DNA of 64,000 nt from CAKVON01 sp902475665 (GCA_036321795.1 JAWQCY010000001.1:558001-622000); one strand, 5' to 3'. Counted from the stretch's first letter, positions 7,909 to 16,705 are shown. Translations and numbers: made by a program. The notes: generated by a model from the letters alone, not told the origin.

Positions 7909-10224
7909 ATGGCACGCGATCGCTCGATCCAGCGCGTCGACGGCATCGGACGCCGCAGTCTGCCTGGCACCCTTACCAGGCTGATGGAGCTCACCTCCGA
8001 CGGCGTCGTGGTCCTCGACGGCGACGGCGTCGTCATCCACACGAACGAGCGCGCCTCGCGTCTTCTGTGCAACGGGGAGGACTGCTCCGGCCGTGCGGTG
8101 GCGGACCTGCTGTCCGCCTGTGACGAGGCACACACGACCCCCGGCGAGCTTCCCTTCCCCTGCGATGGCACCCGTGTCGCGGTGGCCACCCGCGCCTGCG
8201 AGTCCCCCGTGCGCCTTCTTGCCCGCTGCGACACCGTGAGCGCCCCGGGCACCACGCTTCTTCTCGTCCTGAGCCCGCTTGCCGACGCCGCGCCGAGCTC
8301 CTTGGACCGCGACGGCCTCATGGACGAGCTCAGCCGCGCCAACAGGCGCCTCACGGGCATCCTGCGCATTGTGCTCGGCACGATTGACACCCAGGACATG
8401 GCCGTCCTTCTCGACCGCGTGCTCGAGGAGCTGGCATCCACCATGGGTGCCGACGGCTCCGTCTGCTACCTCGCCGCGAGCGACGGCTTCCGCCTGCGCG
8501 GAGTCACCGGCTCCATGGAGGGGGAGCGCGTACCGAACTACCTCGCGTTCGGTCGTGGCATCGAGACCATGGCCGTCACGGCCGGGCATGCCCTGCGCCT
8601 GCACGTCGTTGCCCCGACCCCCGACGAGCTTCGTCGCGGCAGGCTTTCAACCCGTCTCGTTGCCGACGAGGAGACCGGCGAGCGCCGCCGCGTGGATGCC
8701 GCGATGCTGCCGCCCTTCTCGAGCGCAATATGTCTTCCCGTGTGGTTCGGCGGCCACGTCATCGCCCTGATCATGGTCGGCTGGGCCGCCCCGCGCCCGC
8801 TCTCGCGCGACGACGCGCGGCTTCTGGACGCCGTGGGACAGTACCTGTCGACCCAGCTCATGGGGGCGATCACGTCGCTGCGGGCCCAGCGCTCCGCCGA
8901 CCTCGACCATGCCGCGGCCGCCCTCCACGACGAGTTGGCCACGCTCGACGAGCTCACCGACGACAACGTCCTCGCTGCCGTGGGCCGTGCGTTCGCGGCC
9001 CTGGGGTCGTCCCTCGTCCGTGTCGCTGTCGAGAAGGACGGCGAGCTCGTGGCGCTTTCCGGGCGTGCCGACGACGGTCTGGACGAGGTCGGCCTCGGCG
9101 TCACCGCCGAGCTTGCCTGTGGCCCCGCGATGGAGGAGGGCGTCGGCGTGGTGGACGTCTCGCCGTTCAGTGGCGCCACGACCGTCTCGGATGCCCTGGA
9201 GGCCGCCCAGATGCCCTGTGTGGGCGCCCTGTTGGCCCTGGAGGGCATCAGTGGCTCCTGGGGCAGCGACGCGGCGTCCGACGCCTCTTTGGCCCGCACG
9301 GGCACCCGTACGCCCCCTGGCGGTGTCTCGCGCGTGGACGTGGTGTGCGTGCTCGAGCTCCGCGAGGCCGAGTCCGAGCCCGCCGACGACATCGAGCTCG
9401 CCTTCGTCCGCCGCGTGGGAGAGATCGTGCGCGATGCCGTCTTCGGGCAGCGCAGCCGCAGGCAGGACAAGCGCATCGCGCAGGCGCTGCAGCTTGGCAT
9501 GCGAAACGAGCTGCAGGAGGTCCCGGGCATCGACGCCGACGCGATCTACTCTTCCGCCACGGCAGAGGCCTTCGTTGGCGGCGACTTCTACGATCTGATC
9601 CGCCTTCCCGGCAGGCGTGCCTGCGTCATCATGGGCGACGTCTCCGGCAAGGGCGTCGAGGCCGCCTCGGTCTCGGCCGCGGTCAAGACGGCCCTGGGCG
9701 CCTATGCCTGGCAGGGGATCTCGCCCGCCCGTATGGTCCGCACGCTCAACCGGTTCCTGTTGGGCTTCTCGCGCCTGGAGACCTTCGCCACGATGTTCGT
9801 CGGCTTGGTCGACCTGGACACCCTGACGCTCACGTACTGCTCGGCGGGGCACCCGCCCGCGCTGTTGGTGCGCTCGTCCGGTCGCGTGCTGGAGCTTCTG
9901 GACGTGCAGTCTGGCGTCGTGGGTGCCTTCGAGGAGATGCGCTACCGCGACGGCAGGGTGGCCCTCACCGCGGGCGACACGCTGCTTCTGTACACCGACG
10001 GCACGACCGAGGCGCGCGACCCGGCGGGCGCCTTCTTCGGCGAGAGGGGCCTGCGCGAGGCCGTGCTCGCCGAGTGCGCCGCCGGCGTGCCCGACGACCT
10101 TCTCAACAGGCTCCTGGGCCGTCTGGATGCCTTCACGGCGCGCAACCTGGAGGACGACGTCGCCATGGTCCGACTCACCTTCGCTGCCGAGAAGGACGCG
10201 GCCTCGCGGCCCTTCTCGGCATAG
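7909..10224 (+). CDS. PAS/GAF-sensor PP2C-type protein phosphatase (SpoIIE/RsbU family)
   Basis: A 771-residue soluble protein. A PAS-like segment (about 20-110, with VVVLDGDGVVIHTNERA) is followed by GAF-like sensor regions (about 140-310 and 330-500) and a SpoIIE-type metal-dependent phosphatase domain (about 540-765). Metal-binding stretches are GGDFYDL near 555, MGDVSGKG near 574 and LEDDVAM at the end; GHPPALL and YTDGTTEARD are also diagnostic. Such enzymes dephosphorylate a STAS antagonist to release a sigma factor. ATG 7909 is preferred over GTG 7903 for its spacing from AGAGGGGG. The STAS-kinase fusion downstream is the likely partner. The signal sensed is unknown. Confidence 0.87.
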   Translation: MARDRSIQRVDGIGRRSLPGTLTRLMELTSDGVVVLDGDGVVIHTNERASRLLCNGEDCSGRAVADLLSACDEAHTTPGELPFPCDGTRVAVATRACESPVRLLARCDTVSAPGTTLLLVLSPLADAAPSSLDRDGLMDELSRANRRLTGILRIVLGTIDTQDMAVLLDRVLEELASTMGADGSVCYLAASDGFRLRGVTGSMEGERVPNYLAFGRGIETMAVTAGHALRLHVVAPTPDELRRGRLSTRLVADEETGERRRVDAAMLPPFSSAICLPVWFGGHVIALIMVGWAAPRPLSRDDARLLDAVGQYLSTQLMGAITSLRAQRSADLDHAAAALHDELATLDELTDDNVLAAVGRAFAALGSSLVRVAVEKDGELVALSGRADDGLDEVGLGVTAELACGPAMEEGVGVVDVSPFSGATTVSDALEAAQMPCVGALLALEGISGSWGSDAASDASLARTGTRTPPGGVSRVDVVCVLELREAESEPADDIELAFVRRVGEIVRDAVFGQRSRRQDKRIAQALQLGMRNELQEVPGIDADAIYSSATAEAFVGGDFYDLIRLPGRRACVIMGDVSGKGVEAASVSAAVKTALGAYAWQGISPARMVRTLNRFLLGFSRLETFATMFVGLVDLDTLTLTYCSAGHPPALLVRSSGRVLELLDVQSGVVGAFEEMRYRDGRVALTAGDTLLLYTDGTTEARDPAGAFFGERGLREAVLAECAAGVPDDLLNRLLGRLDAFTARNLEDDVAMVRLTFAAEKDAASRPFSA
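10185..10221 (+). repeat. Inverted pair of the CTTCTCGGCA motif over the phosphatase stop codon
   Basis: TGCCGAGAAGG (10185-10195) and CCTTCTCGGCA (10211-10221) form a perfect 11-bp stem with a 15-base loop, ending at the base before the TAG stop. The repeat is therefore both coding (AEKD...PFSA) and a possible terminator hairpin; no T-tract follows. Confidence 0.75.
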
Positions 10225-10227
10225 GGC

Positions 10228-10320
10228 TGACCGACGGGCACGGGCCGACCGACGGGCGCAACCGCGCGTTTGGGGGTATCCGCGCGTTTGGGGGTATGCG
10301 GCCCGCGCGTCTGGGAATAA
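10228..10320 (+). repeat. Tandem repeats in the leader of the STAS-HATPase gene
   Basis: The 11-base unit GACCGACGGGC occurs twice (from about 10228 and 10248). It is followed by two identical 18-base units CCGCGCGTTTGGGGGTAT (10262-10279 and 10280-10297) and a third degenerate copy (about 10303-10320, CCGCGCGTCTGGGAATAA). The last copy ends eight bases before the ATG, where a ribosome binding site is expected, so repeat number could influence expression. GGGTAT resembles a sigma-B -10 element, but no correctly spaced GTTT element was found. Confidence 0.75.
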
Positions 10321-10328
10321 CGCACGGT

Positions 10329-11102
10329 ATGGCTAGAGTCCCGAACATAGTCTGCCTGCCGGTGCACGGCGACCTCAACGTGGTCACGGCGCCCCGCCTT
10401 CGCACGAGCGTCGAGTCGCTCGTCGACGGCGGCTGTCGCCGCGTGATTCTCAACATGTCCGAGGTCGAGTACGTGGACTCCGCCGGGATGGGCGCGCTGT
10501 TCCTCATGACGAGGCACATGCGCCGGCTGGGCGGGGTCCTTTCGCTGGACAACGTCTCCGAGCCCGTCTACCGCGCCCTGTGCATCGCCTGTGTGGTGGA
10601 CGTGATTCCCGTGCGCGAGGCACAGCGGCGGCTCCCCGTGCCCGTCCTGGACCCCTCGGTGCGACCCGTGTGGCAACGCTCGCTGCGCGTGGACCCCAAG
10701 CGCCTGTCCGACGCGCGCCGTTGGGTCGAGTGCCTTCTTGGACGGACCAACCTTAGCGCCGACGAGGTCTTCGACCTGACGCTTGCCTGTGGCGAGGCAC
10801 TGGGCAACGCCATCGACCACGCGTGCCCGCAGGCTGGCGACGACGGCGTCTTCGTCATGCTGGCGTGCTATCCCGACCGCTTGACCTGCGAGGTCAGCGA
10901 TTGCGGTCGTGGCTACGAGCTTGCGCAGGGACAGGAGGCCGTCTCGGAGTGCGCCTGCGAGGAGCGTGGTCGCGGCATCCAGCTGATGCGCCTTCTGGCC
11001 GACTCCGTCTCGATCGAGCGCAAGTCGGCGGGCCATGGCACCGTCGTGCGTCTGGTCAAGCTCCTCCAGCAGGCGGGCGCCGAGGCCGTCTCCGCCAGGT
11101 AA
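10329..11102 (+). CDS. STAS anti-anti-sigma domain fused to HATPase anti-sigma kinase
   Basis: A 257-residue protein. Residues 1-95 are a STAS domain with the phospho-acceptor motif VEYVDSAGMG (Ser near 51), as in SpoIIAA/RsbV. Residues about 110-250 are a GHKL ATPase like SpoIIAB/RsbW: N-box ACGEALGNAIDHA, G1 VSDCGRGYE, G2 ERGRGIQLM and GHGTVVRL. Antagonist and kinase are normally separate proteins; here they form one chain directly after the cognate-type phosphatase gene. No sigma factor gene lies nearby. There is no clear Shine-Dalgarno sequence upstream, only the repeats. Confidence 0.85.
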   Translation: MARVPNIVCLPVHGDLNVVTAPRLRTSVESLVDGGCRRVILNMSEVEYVDSAGMGALFLMTRHMRRLGGVLSLDNVSEPVYRALCIACVVDVIPVREAQRRLPVPVLDPSVRPVWQRSLRVDPKRLSDARRWVECLLGRTNLSADEVFDLTLACGEALGNAIDHACPQAGDDGVFVMLACYPDRLTCEVSDCGRGYELAQGQEAVSECACEERGRGIQLMRLLADSVSIERKSAGHGTVVRLVKLLQQAGAEAVSAR

Positions 11103-11104
11103 AA

Positions 11105-11176
11105 AGGCGACGCCGTCCACATGGGACGACGCCGCCGAGAAGTGCGTGCGTGTCGCGACCGCACCGCGCGGTCGCC
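11105..11176. terminator. Convergent terminators between the STAS-HATPase gene and pit
   Basis: An imperfect 13-bp GC stem (11105-11137, 11 matches) lies just after the plus-strand stop. A second hairpin, GCGACCGC (11156-11163) with GCGGTCGC (11169-11176), serves the minus-strand pit gene that ends at 11189. Confidence 0.6.
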
Positions 11177-11188
11177 TGACGCCGATCG

Positions 11189-12181
11189 TTAGAAGAGCAG
11201 GCCAATCAGGGAAGCCATGACGCCGCCGAGGACCATGGTGGCGGGAAGCGTCACGAACCACGACGCGATGATCTTGCCCGCGACGCCCCAGCGGACGGCG
11301 GACTTGTTCTTGGCGCTGCCGGCGCCCATGATCGCGCAGGTGATGACCTGGGTCGTCGAGACGGGCGCGCCCAGGGCGGTCATGGTCTCGATCGCGATGG
11401 CCGAGGAGGTCTCGGACACGAAGCCGATGACGGGCTCGAGCTTGGTCACGCCGGAGCCGACGGTCTTCATGATGCGCTGGCCGCCGACCGAGGTACCGAT
11501 GGCCATGGTCACGGCGCAGAAGATCTTTACCCACGTCGGGACGTCGGAGCCCACGGCCAAATCGCCTGCGGCGATAAGGGCAAGGGTGATGATGCCCATG
11601 GTCTTCTGGGCGTCGTTGTTGCCGTGCGAGTACGCCATGAACGCCGAGGACGCGATCTGTGCCTTGTGGAAGAACCCGTTGGCGTTGTGGGGCGTCCAGT
11701 TGGCAAAGAGCTCGAACACGACGCGCATGAAGAAGAATCCCAGCGCCATGCCGATGAGCGGCGACGTGAACAGCGGGATGATGACCTTCTCGACAATGTT
11801 CGACCAGATGACGTGCTGCGTGGTGCCCGTAAAGACGACCGTGGCGCCGACCAGGCTGCCGATAAGTGCGTGCGAGCTGGAGGAGGGGATGCCCTTCCAC
11901 CAGGTGAAGAGGTCCCACGCGATGGCGCCGAGAAGGGCGGCCAGGATGACGTAGAGGTCGAGCTGGATGTTGACCAGACCATGTGCGACCGTCATGGCGA
12001 CCTTGTCGGAGACCATGGCGCCGATGAAGTTCATGAACGCCGACATCACGATGGCGCGCTTCGGGGTGAGGGCCCGCGTGTAGACGGTCGTGGCGATGGC
12101 GTTGGCCGTGTCGTGGAAGCCGTTGATGAACTCGAAGCAGAAGGCGGCGACGAGAACGGCTATGAGCAGCGAGCTAAGCAT
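11189..12181 (-). CDS. pit: Low-affinity inorganic phosphate transporter (PiT family)
   Basis: A 330-residue integral membrane protein with about ten helices that imports phosphate with cations. The duplicated PiT signatures are visible: FINGFHDTANAIATTVYTRA at the N-terminus and SHGNNDAQKTMGII in the middle. It overlaps the upstream DUF47 gene by 8 bases, so the two are cotranslated. It is compact compared with E. coli PitA, as usual for Gram-positive PiT proteins. Confidence 0.93.
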   Translation of the reverse strand: MLSSLLIAVLVAAFCFEFINGFHDTANAIATTVYTRALTPKRAIVMSAFMNFIGAMVSDKVAMTVAHGLVNIQLDLYVILAALLGAIAWDLFTWWKGIPSSSSHALIGSLVGATVVFTGTTQHVIWSNIVEKVIIPLFTSPLIGMALGFFFMRVVFELFANWTPHNANGFFHKAQIASSAFMAYSHGNNDAQKTMGIITLALIAAGDLAVGSDVPTWVKIFCAVTMAIGTSVGGQRIMKTVGSGVTKLEPVIGFVSETSSAIAIETMTALGAPVSTTQVITCAIMGAGSAKNKSAVRWGVAGKIIASWFVTLPATMVLGGVMASLIGLLF

Positions 12182-12803
12182 TCTTCATTACCACGCCGCT
12201 GACCGCGTTGGCGACGTTCTTGCAGGCATCCAGGGCGTGCTCCTGCTTGCTCAGCAGCTCGCGCCACTTGACGACCTCAAGCGTGTCGAGGTCCTCCCTG
12301 AACAGCTTGGCGAGCGCCTGGCGGTAGACGACGTCGCCCCTGTCCTCGATGTCGTTCACGCGGAGGGCGTGCTCGTCGACGGTCTTGTCCTTCTTGAAGT
12401 TGGGGAAGGCCTCGAACATCAGGTCGAGCTCGCGGACGGCCTCCAGCGCGAGGTCGCACATGGTGATGGCATCCTCACGCATCTCGGTCACCTGGTAAAG
12501 CTCGAAGCGGGCGGAGACGCCCTCCATGTTGTCGATGACCTCGTCCATCTCGCGGGCGATCGCGGCGATGTCCTCGCGGTCGAACGGGGTGATGAAGGAG
12601 GTGTTCAGCTCGGTGAAAATCGAGCGGACGCAGTTGTCGCCCGCAACCTCGTAGTCCTTCAGCAGAGAGATCTGGTACGCCGAGTCGGGGTAGTCGTGCA
12701 CGAGCTTGGAGTAAGTCTCACCTGCCTCGAGGATCTTGGTCGAGAACTCCTTGAACAGGCGGTAGAAGACATCCTCCCGCTGCTTTACACGGCTCAGTGG
12801 CAT
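12174..12803 (-). CDS. PhoU-like DUF47 protein, Pit accessory protein
   Basis: A 209-residue, mostly helical, acidic protein of the DUF47 (PhoU-like) family that almost always accompanies Pit transporters and is thought to modulate them. The start at 12803 follows GAGAGGA with normal spacing; an upstream extension reads poorly. Typical features are KQREDVFYRLFKEFS near the start, FDREDIAAIAREMDEVID in the middle and DRGDVVYRQALAKLFRE near the end. It is the first gene of the two-gene phosphate operon. Confidence 0.92.
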   Translation of the reverse strand: MPLSRVKQREDVFYRLFKEFSTKILEAGETYSKLVHDYPDSAYQISLLKDYEVAGDNCVRSIFTELNTSFITPFDREDIAAIAREMDEVIDNMEGVSARFELYQVTEMREDAITMCDLALEAVRELDLMFEAFPNFKKDKTVDEHALRVNDIEDRGDVVYRQALAKLFREDLDTLEVVKWRELLSKQEHALDACKNVANAVSGVVMKNA

Positions 12804-12943
12804 GCGTATTCCTCTCAACGGCGCCGGGTTTGCGTGCATCGACGCGCCAACACATCCATGGTAATGATTGTCGTGGGAAATTGTAACGAACAAGTAAGAA
12901 ACTCCGACGTCAGACGGCAGCGCTTACGTTCGCCTTACAAAGG

Positions 12944-12979
12944 GCGCGCCCGCACCGATGTAGTGGGGTGCGGGCGCGC
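12944..12979 (-). terminator. Terminator of the small membrane-protein gene
   Basis: A perfect 13-bp stem, GCGCGCCCGCACC (12944-12956) with GGTGCGGGCGCGC (12967-12979). Read on the minus strand it lies 44 bases after the stop at 13023 and is followed by CCTTTG. Confidence 0.75.
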
Positions 12980-13022
12980 ATCTTGAGAGGGTCTGCCAGG
13001 GTGGCATGTCTGACTTTGCCTG

Positions 13023-13322
13023 TTATGCGGCACCCATCATGGTGCGGGCGGCGCCGTCCTCCGGGTTGTCGCGGTAGTACTTGCGGACGTGCTCGGCCGC
13101 CTCGCCGAGAAGGGCGCCGGGGCGAACGACCTGAAGCAGGCCGAATGCGGCGATCGCGACGCCGCAGAGCAGCACGACGATGGCATCGACGGAGAAGCTC
13201 GTGTCGCACAGCCAGCCTCCGATGAGGGCGAAGGGCGCTCCCAGGACGATCAGCGCGACGCCGGTGCTCCTAAGGCTGGCCGTTGCTGCGAGGTTTGTGG
13301 TGTTGGTCTCGTTGGCGCTCAT
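13023..13322 (-). CDS. Small two-helix membrane protein of unknown function
   Basis: A 99-residue protein. The start is fixed by AAGGAGG eight bases before the ATG. A polar N-terminus of about 20 residues (MSANETNTTNLAATASLRST) is followed by two hydrophobic helices (about 21-40 and 47-68) separated by the short loop DTSFSVD, then a charged C-terminus with EAAEHVRKYYRDNPEDGAAR. No family is recognised. It stands alone with its own terminator. Confidence 0.75.
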   Translation of the reverse strand: MSANETNTTNLAATASLRSTGVALIVLGAPFALIGGWLCDTSFSVDAIVVLLCGVAIAAFGLLQVVRPGALLGEAAEHVRKYYRDNPEDGAARTMMGAA

Positions 13323-13659
13323 GACGTGCCTCCTTGCGGTGATGCCGTGGGACCCGTGTCCCTCGGCCGTTGCTCGCCATGGAGTTTGCCCCGCGAATCG
13401 GCGCGGAAGGCCTTCGCCGGCAAGGCCTGAGCCAAGCATTACGTAAGGTCATGTGGGCTCTTTACAATCCTGCCGCGCGCATGCGGACGCTTGACGGTCA
13501 TTTGCCGACCCCGTTTCGTCCAAGATCGCCCCCTGCTCTGATATCGTTTTCAAGTACCACTCAGTCGCATTGGGCCGCGGCTCCGCTCGAGCCCCCCCAT
13601 GTCGACCACGACACGCGCCGTTTGGCGTCGGACGTCGAACAACGTGAGAGGAGCTCACC
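13323..13659. other. Intergenic region between divergent genes
   Basis: These 337 bases separate the minus-strand membrane protein from the plus-strand surface protein and must hold both promoters. TTGACG is seen at 13491-13496, but no convincing -10 follows at 16-18 bases. No RNA gene or hairpin with a T-tract was found. Confidence 0.4.
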
Positions 13660-14463
13660 TTGGTGAGTAGCAAAGACGATATGGATGGTGGCTGTAGCGC
13701 CCCCGAGAAGTGCCTGACGGCCCGTACGCGCCGTGGCTGTCGCATGTGCCGTGGGGTGCGTGGTGCCTGCGGTGCGCTGGGCATCGTGCTCGCGGCACTT
13801 CTCGGCAGCTTGGGTCTTTTGGGGCCGTTTGGCCTCGCCGCCCGCCCGGCGCTTGCCGCGGGGCTGGTCGACCGTCATGCGGAGTGCACGCTGACGATCC
13901 ATGCGTCGTTCGGTGACGGTGGTTCGATGGCGATTCCGAACATGACGCTGGACCTGTACCCGGTGGCGACCCTGGACGAGTCGTCGAACCTGCGCCTGAT
14001 GGACGACTACGCGGGTAGCGGGGTCAACCTGGGGTCGATCTCGCTTGCGAGCGATTGGGACTCCTCGGCGGCAACCCTTCTGACCTGGGTGGGGGAGAAC
14101 AACATCGCCCCCATGCGCGGGGCCGTGACCGACGCCGACGGCATCGCGCGCTTTACGGGCCTGGAGTCCGGTGTCTATCTGGTGAGCGGGCGCCCCGTGA
14201 AGATGGGCGGCCACACGTATGCCCCGGCGGCCTATCTGGTGGGCGTGCCCAACCTCTCGGACGACGAATGGTCCTACGACATCGTGAGCGAGTGCGAGGT
14301 CGCGGAGGTCGACGTCGTGCCGTATGGCTCGGCGCCGAAGGGCGGCACAGGGCTGTCCGACGCGCTTGCGGGGGTCAGCCCGTTTGTCGTCGGCGCGGTT
14401 GCCCTTGGCGGCGTGGCGGCGGTTGTCCTGGTCGCGTCCGTGGTGAGCCTGCACAAGAGGTAA
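13660..14463 (+). CDS. Secreted, membrane-anchored surface protein with prealbumin-like (Cna-B-like) domain
   Basis: A 267-residue protein. Translation probably starts at TTG 13660 or GTG 13663, after AGAGGAG at 13646-13652. A basic, Cys-containing N-terminus leads to a signal peptide (about 35-65, ending ARPALAAG). The extracellular part contains the strand pattern typical of SpaA/Cna-B prealbumin-fold domains: AVTDADGIARFTGLESGVYL near 160. A C-terminal helix (about 240-262) ends in SLHKR. The layout resembles a pilin or adhesin, but no LPXTG sorting motif is visible (only APKGGTGL). No sortase is nearby. Confidence 0.7.
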   Translation: MVSSKDDMDGGCSAPEKCLTARTRRGCRMCRGVRGACGALGIVLAALLGSLGLLGPFGLAARPALAAGLVDRHAECTLTIHASFGDGGSMAIPNMTLDLYPVATLDESSNLRLMDDYAGSGVNLGSISLASDWDSSAATLLTWVGENNIAPMRGAVTDADGIARFTGLESGVYLVSGRPVKMGGHTYAPAAYLVGVPNLSDDEWSYDIVSECEVAEVDVVPYGSAPKGGTGLSDALAGVSPFVVGAVALGGVAAVVLVASVVSLHKR

Positions 14464-14546
14464 GACGCGGCGGTGGCGCGGGCCGTGGCGGCGCGGGCCG
14501 CGGGTCGGTGTGGCCGCGCGCGAATGGCAGCGAGTTAGACGAAGAA

Positions 14547-14576
14547 GGGCCCGCACGTCACGCGACGTGCGGGCCC
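14547..14576. terminator. Bidirectional terminator between surface protein and fruA
   Basis: A perfect 13-bp stem, GGGCCCGCACGTC (14547-14559) and GACGTGCGGGCCC (14564-14576), lies between convergent genes, with CTTCTTC on the minus-strand side. Confidence 0.85.
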
Positions 14577-14609
14577 TATGCACTTGCCGGCCGCGGGCCG
14601 GTCGGGAGG

Positions 14610-16595
14610 CTACTTCTCCAGGCCGGTCTCGCTGGCGGGCAGCGGCTTCTTCCAGAAGGACAGGATCAGGCAGCCGATGACGGAGCCGACGAGGCAGGCG
14701 GCGAGCCACATGAGCGGGTTGCCGATGACGGCGCTGACCCAGGCGCCGCCGTGCGGGGCGGGGCTGGTGCAGCCGAAGGCCGCGGACAGGCCGCCGGCGA
14801 TGGCGGAGCCGACGATGCAGCTGGGCAGGACGTGGCCGGGGTCGGCGGCGGCGAACGGGATGGCGCCCTCGGAGATGAACGACAGGCCCATGATGTAGTT
14901 CACCAGGCCGGCGTTGCGGTCGGTCTTGGACCAGCGGTTCTTGAAGAACGTGGTGGACAGGGCGATGACCAGGGGCGGGACCATGCCGCCGACCATGACG
15001 GAGGCCATGATGACCTGGCCGGTGGTGCCCAGGCCGCTCGCGGGGTCGAGGGCGGCGGTGCCGAAGACGTAGGCGGCCTTGTTGAACGGGCCGCCCATGT
15101 CGACGGACATCATGCCGCCGAGCACGAGGCCCAGGACCACGATGTTGCTCGTGCCGAGGCCCGCGAGGAAGCCGTTGAGCGCGGTGTTGATCGCGGCGAA
15201 GACCGGGTTGAGGGCGAGCATGGCGACGCCGATGGCAAGCGTGCCCAGCACGGGGTAGATGAGCATCGGCTTGATGCCCTCGAGCGAGCTCGGGAGCCTG
15301 TCGCAGGCGCGCTCGATGCCCAGGGTCAGGTAGCCCGCGGCGAAGCCGGCGAACAGGGCCGCGATGAAGCCGCCGGAGACGAGCGCGGAGGCGTCAAGCG
15401 TTCCCAGGTAGGCAAAGTCGTAGCCGGCCTTGGCGAACAGGCCGCCGACGAAGCCAGGGGCAAGGCCGGGACGGTCGGCGATCGAGCTGGCGATGTAGCC
15501 GGCCAGGATCGGCAGCATCAGGCCGAAGGCCTCGCCGCCGATGGTCTTGAACAGGGCGGCAGCCGGGATCGAGGAGCCGTAGGCCGAGGTACCCAGGCCG
15601 GGCTGGTCGACCAGGAAGGCGATGGCGGTGAGGATGCCGCCGCCGATCACGAACGGCAGCATGTGGCTGACGCCGTTCATGAGGTGCTTGTAGATGGTGT
15701 GCCAGACGGAGTCGCCCTCGACCGCGGCAGGGGCGCCGTTCTGGGCGGACTTGCCGGCGGAGTGGATCGGGGCCTCGCCGTTGAGCACGATGTCGATCAG
15801 GCGCTCGGGCTCGTTGATACCGGCGGAGACGTTGGTCACGTAGACGGGCTTGCCGTCGAAGCGGGACAGGTCGACGTTCTTGTCGGCGGCGATGACGATG
15901 CCCTTGCAGTGGGCGATCTCGTCGGCGGTCAGGATGTTCTTGGCGCCCGCGGAGCCCTGGGTCTCGGCCTTGAGCTTGACGCCCTTCTCGGCAGCCTTCT
16001 TCTCGAGGTTCTCGGCGGCCATGTAGGTGTGGGCGATGCCGGTCGGGCAGGCGGTGATGGCCAGGACCTCGGGCCACTCGGACTCGGACGTCTTGGGGGC
16101 GGCAGCGGCCTGGGCCTTGGCGGCGTCGGCGGCGTCACGCTCGGCCTCGGCGGCGTCGATCGCGGCGAGGAACTCCTCGGGGGTCTTGGCGGCGCGCAGC
16201 CTGGCCGCGAAGTCCTCGTGCATGAGAAGGGCGGAGAGCTTGGCCAGCATCTCCAGGTGGACGTTGTTCTCGCCCTCGGGGGCGGCGATGGCAAAGACCA
16301 GGTCGCAGGGCTCGCCGTCGGGCGAGTTCCAGTCGACGCCGCCGGGGATGGTCATCGCGGCGAGGCCAGCCTTGGCGACGGCGGCGACCTTTGCGTGGGG
16401 GATGGCGATGCCGTCGCCCACGGCGGTGGAGAAATCCTTCTCGCGGGCAAGGACGCCCTGCTTGTAGCCCTCGGCGTCGGTCACGTTGCCGGCGGCGACG
16501 TGCAGTGCGACGAGCTGGTCGATGGCGTCGGCCTGGGAGGCGACGTCAGCGCCGACCACGATCGCGTTCGACCCGAGAAGGTCGGTGATCTTCAT
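14610..16595 (-). CDS. fruA: Fructose-specific PTS enzyme IIABC
   Basis: A 661-residue fused transporter that imports fructose and phosphorylates it to fructose 1-phosphate. IIA spans about 1-150 with the phospho-His in GDGIAIPHAK (His 67). IIB spans about 175-275 with the phospho-Cys in ITACPTGIAHT (Cys 183). IIC is the membrane domain, about 310-655, with GGGILTAIAFLVDQPGLG near its start. An Ala/Glu/Asp-rich linker joins IIA and IIB. It is the last gene of fruR-fruK-fruA. Confidence 0.95.
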   Translation of the reverse strand: MKITDLLGSNAIVVGADVASQADAIDQLVALHVAAGNVTDAEGYKQGVLAREKDFSTAVGDGIAIPHAKVAAVAKAGLAAMTIPGGVDWNSPDGEPCDLVFAIAAPEGENNVHLEMLAKLSALLMHEDFAARLRAAKTPEEFLAAIDAAEAERDAADAAKAQAAAAPKTSESEWPEVLAITACPTGIAHTYMAAENLEKKAAEKGVKLKAETQGSAGAKNILTADEIAHCKGIVIAADKNVDLSRFDGKPVYVTNVSAGINEPERLIDIVLNGEAPIHSAGKSAQNGAPAAVEGDSVWHTIYKHLMNGVSHMLPFVIGGGILTAIAFLVDQPGLGTSAYGSSIPAAALFKTIGGEAFGLMLPILAGYIASSIADRPGLAPGFVGGLFAKAGYDFAYLGTLDASALVSGGFIAALFAGFAAGYLTLGIERACDRLPSSLEGIKPMLIYPVLGTLAIGVAMLALNPVFAAINTALNGFLAGLGTSNIVVLGLVLGGMMSVDMGGPFNKAAYVFGTAALDPASGLGTTGQVIMASVMVGGMVPPLVIALSTTFFKNRWSKTDRNAGLVNYIMGLSFISEGAIPFAAADPGHVLPSCIVGSAIAGGLSAAFGCTSPAPHGGAWVSAVIGNPLMWLAACLVGSVIGCLILSFWKKPLPASETGLEK

Positions 16596-16705
16596 GTCTG
16601 CTCCTAACTGATGTCGTTGTACGTGCGGTGACTTAACTTGCAGCTAGCTATCTCACGTCACGGGCGTCCCCGCGACGCTGGTGCCTGTGGTTGCGCGCCG
16701 CGGCG

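Noticed and set aside
10262..10320. Sigma-B-type promoter formed by GTTT and GGGTAT in the leader repeats
   Set aside because: The GTTT and GGGTAT elements are not at the 12-15-base spacing needed; within a unit they are too close and between units too far. Kept only as a remark.
14339..14463. Sortase anchoring of the Cna-B-like surface protein
   Set aside because: The segment before the C-terminal helix reads APKGGTGL, not LPXTG or a close variant, and no sortase gene is nearby, so only membrane anchoring is claimed.
14055..16607. An 850-codon plus-strand frame opposite fruA
   Set aside because: Low-complexity Gly/Ala/Val/Asp composition typical of an antisense shadow; fruA on the minus strand has intact IIA, IIB and IIC motifs.
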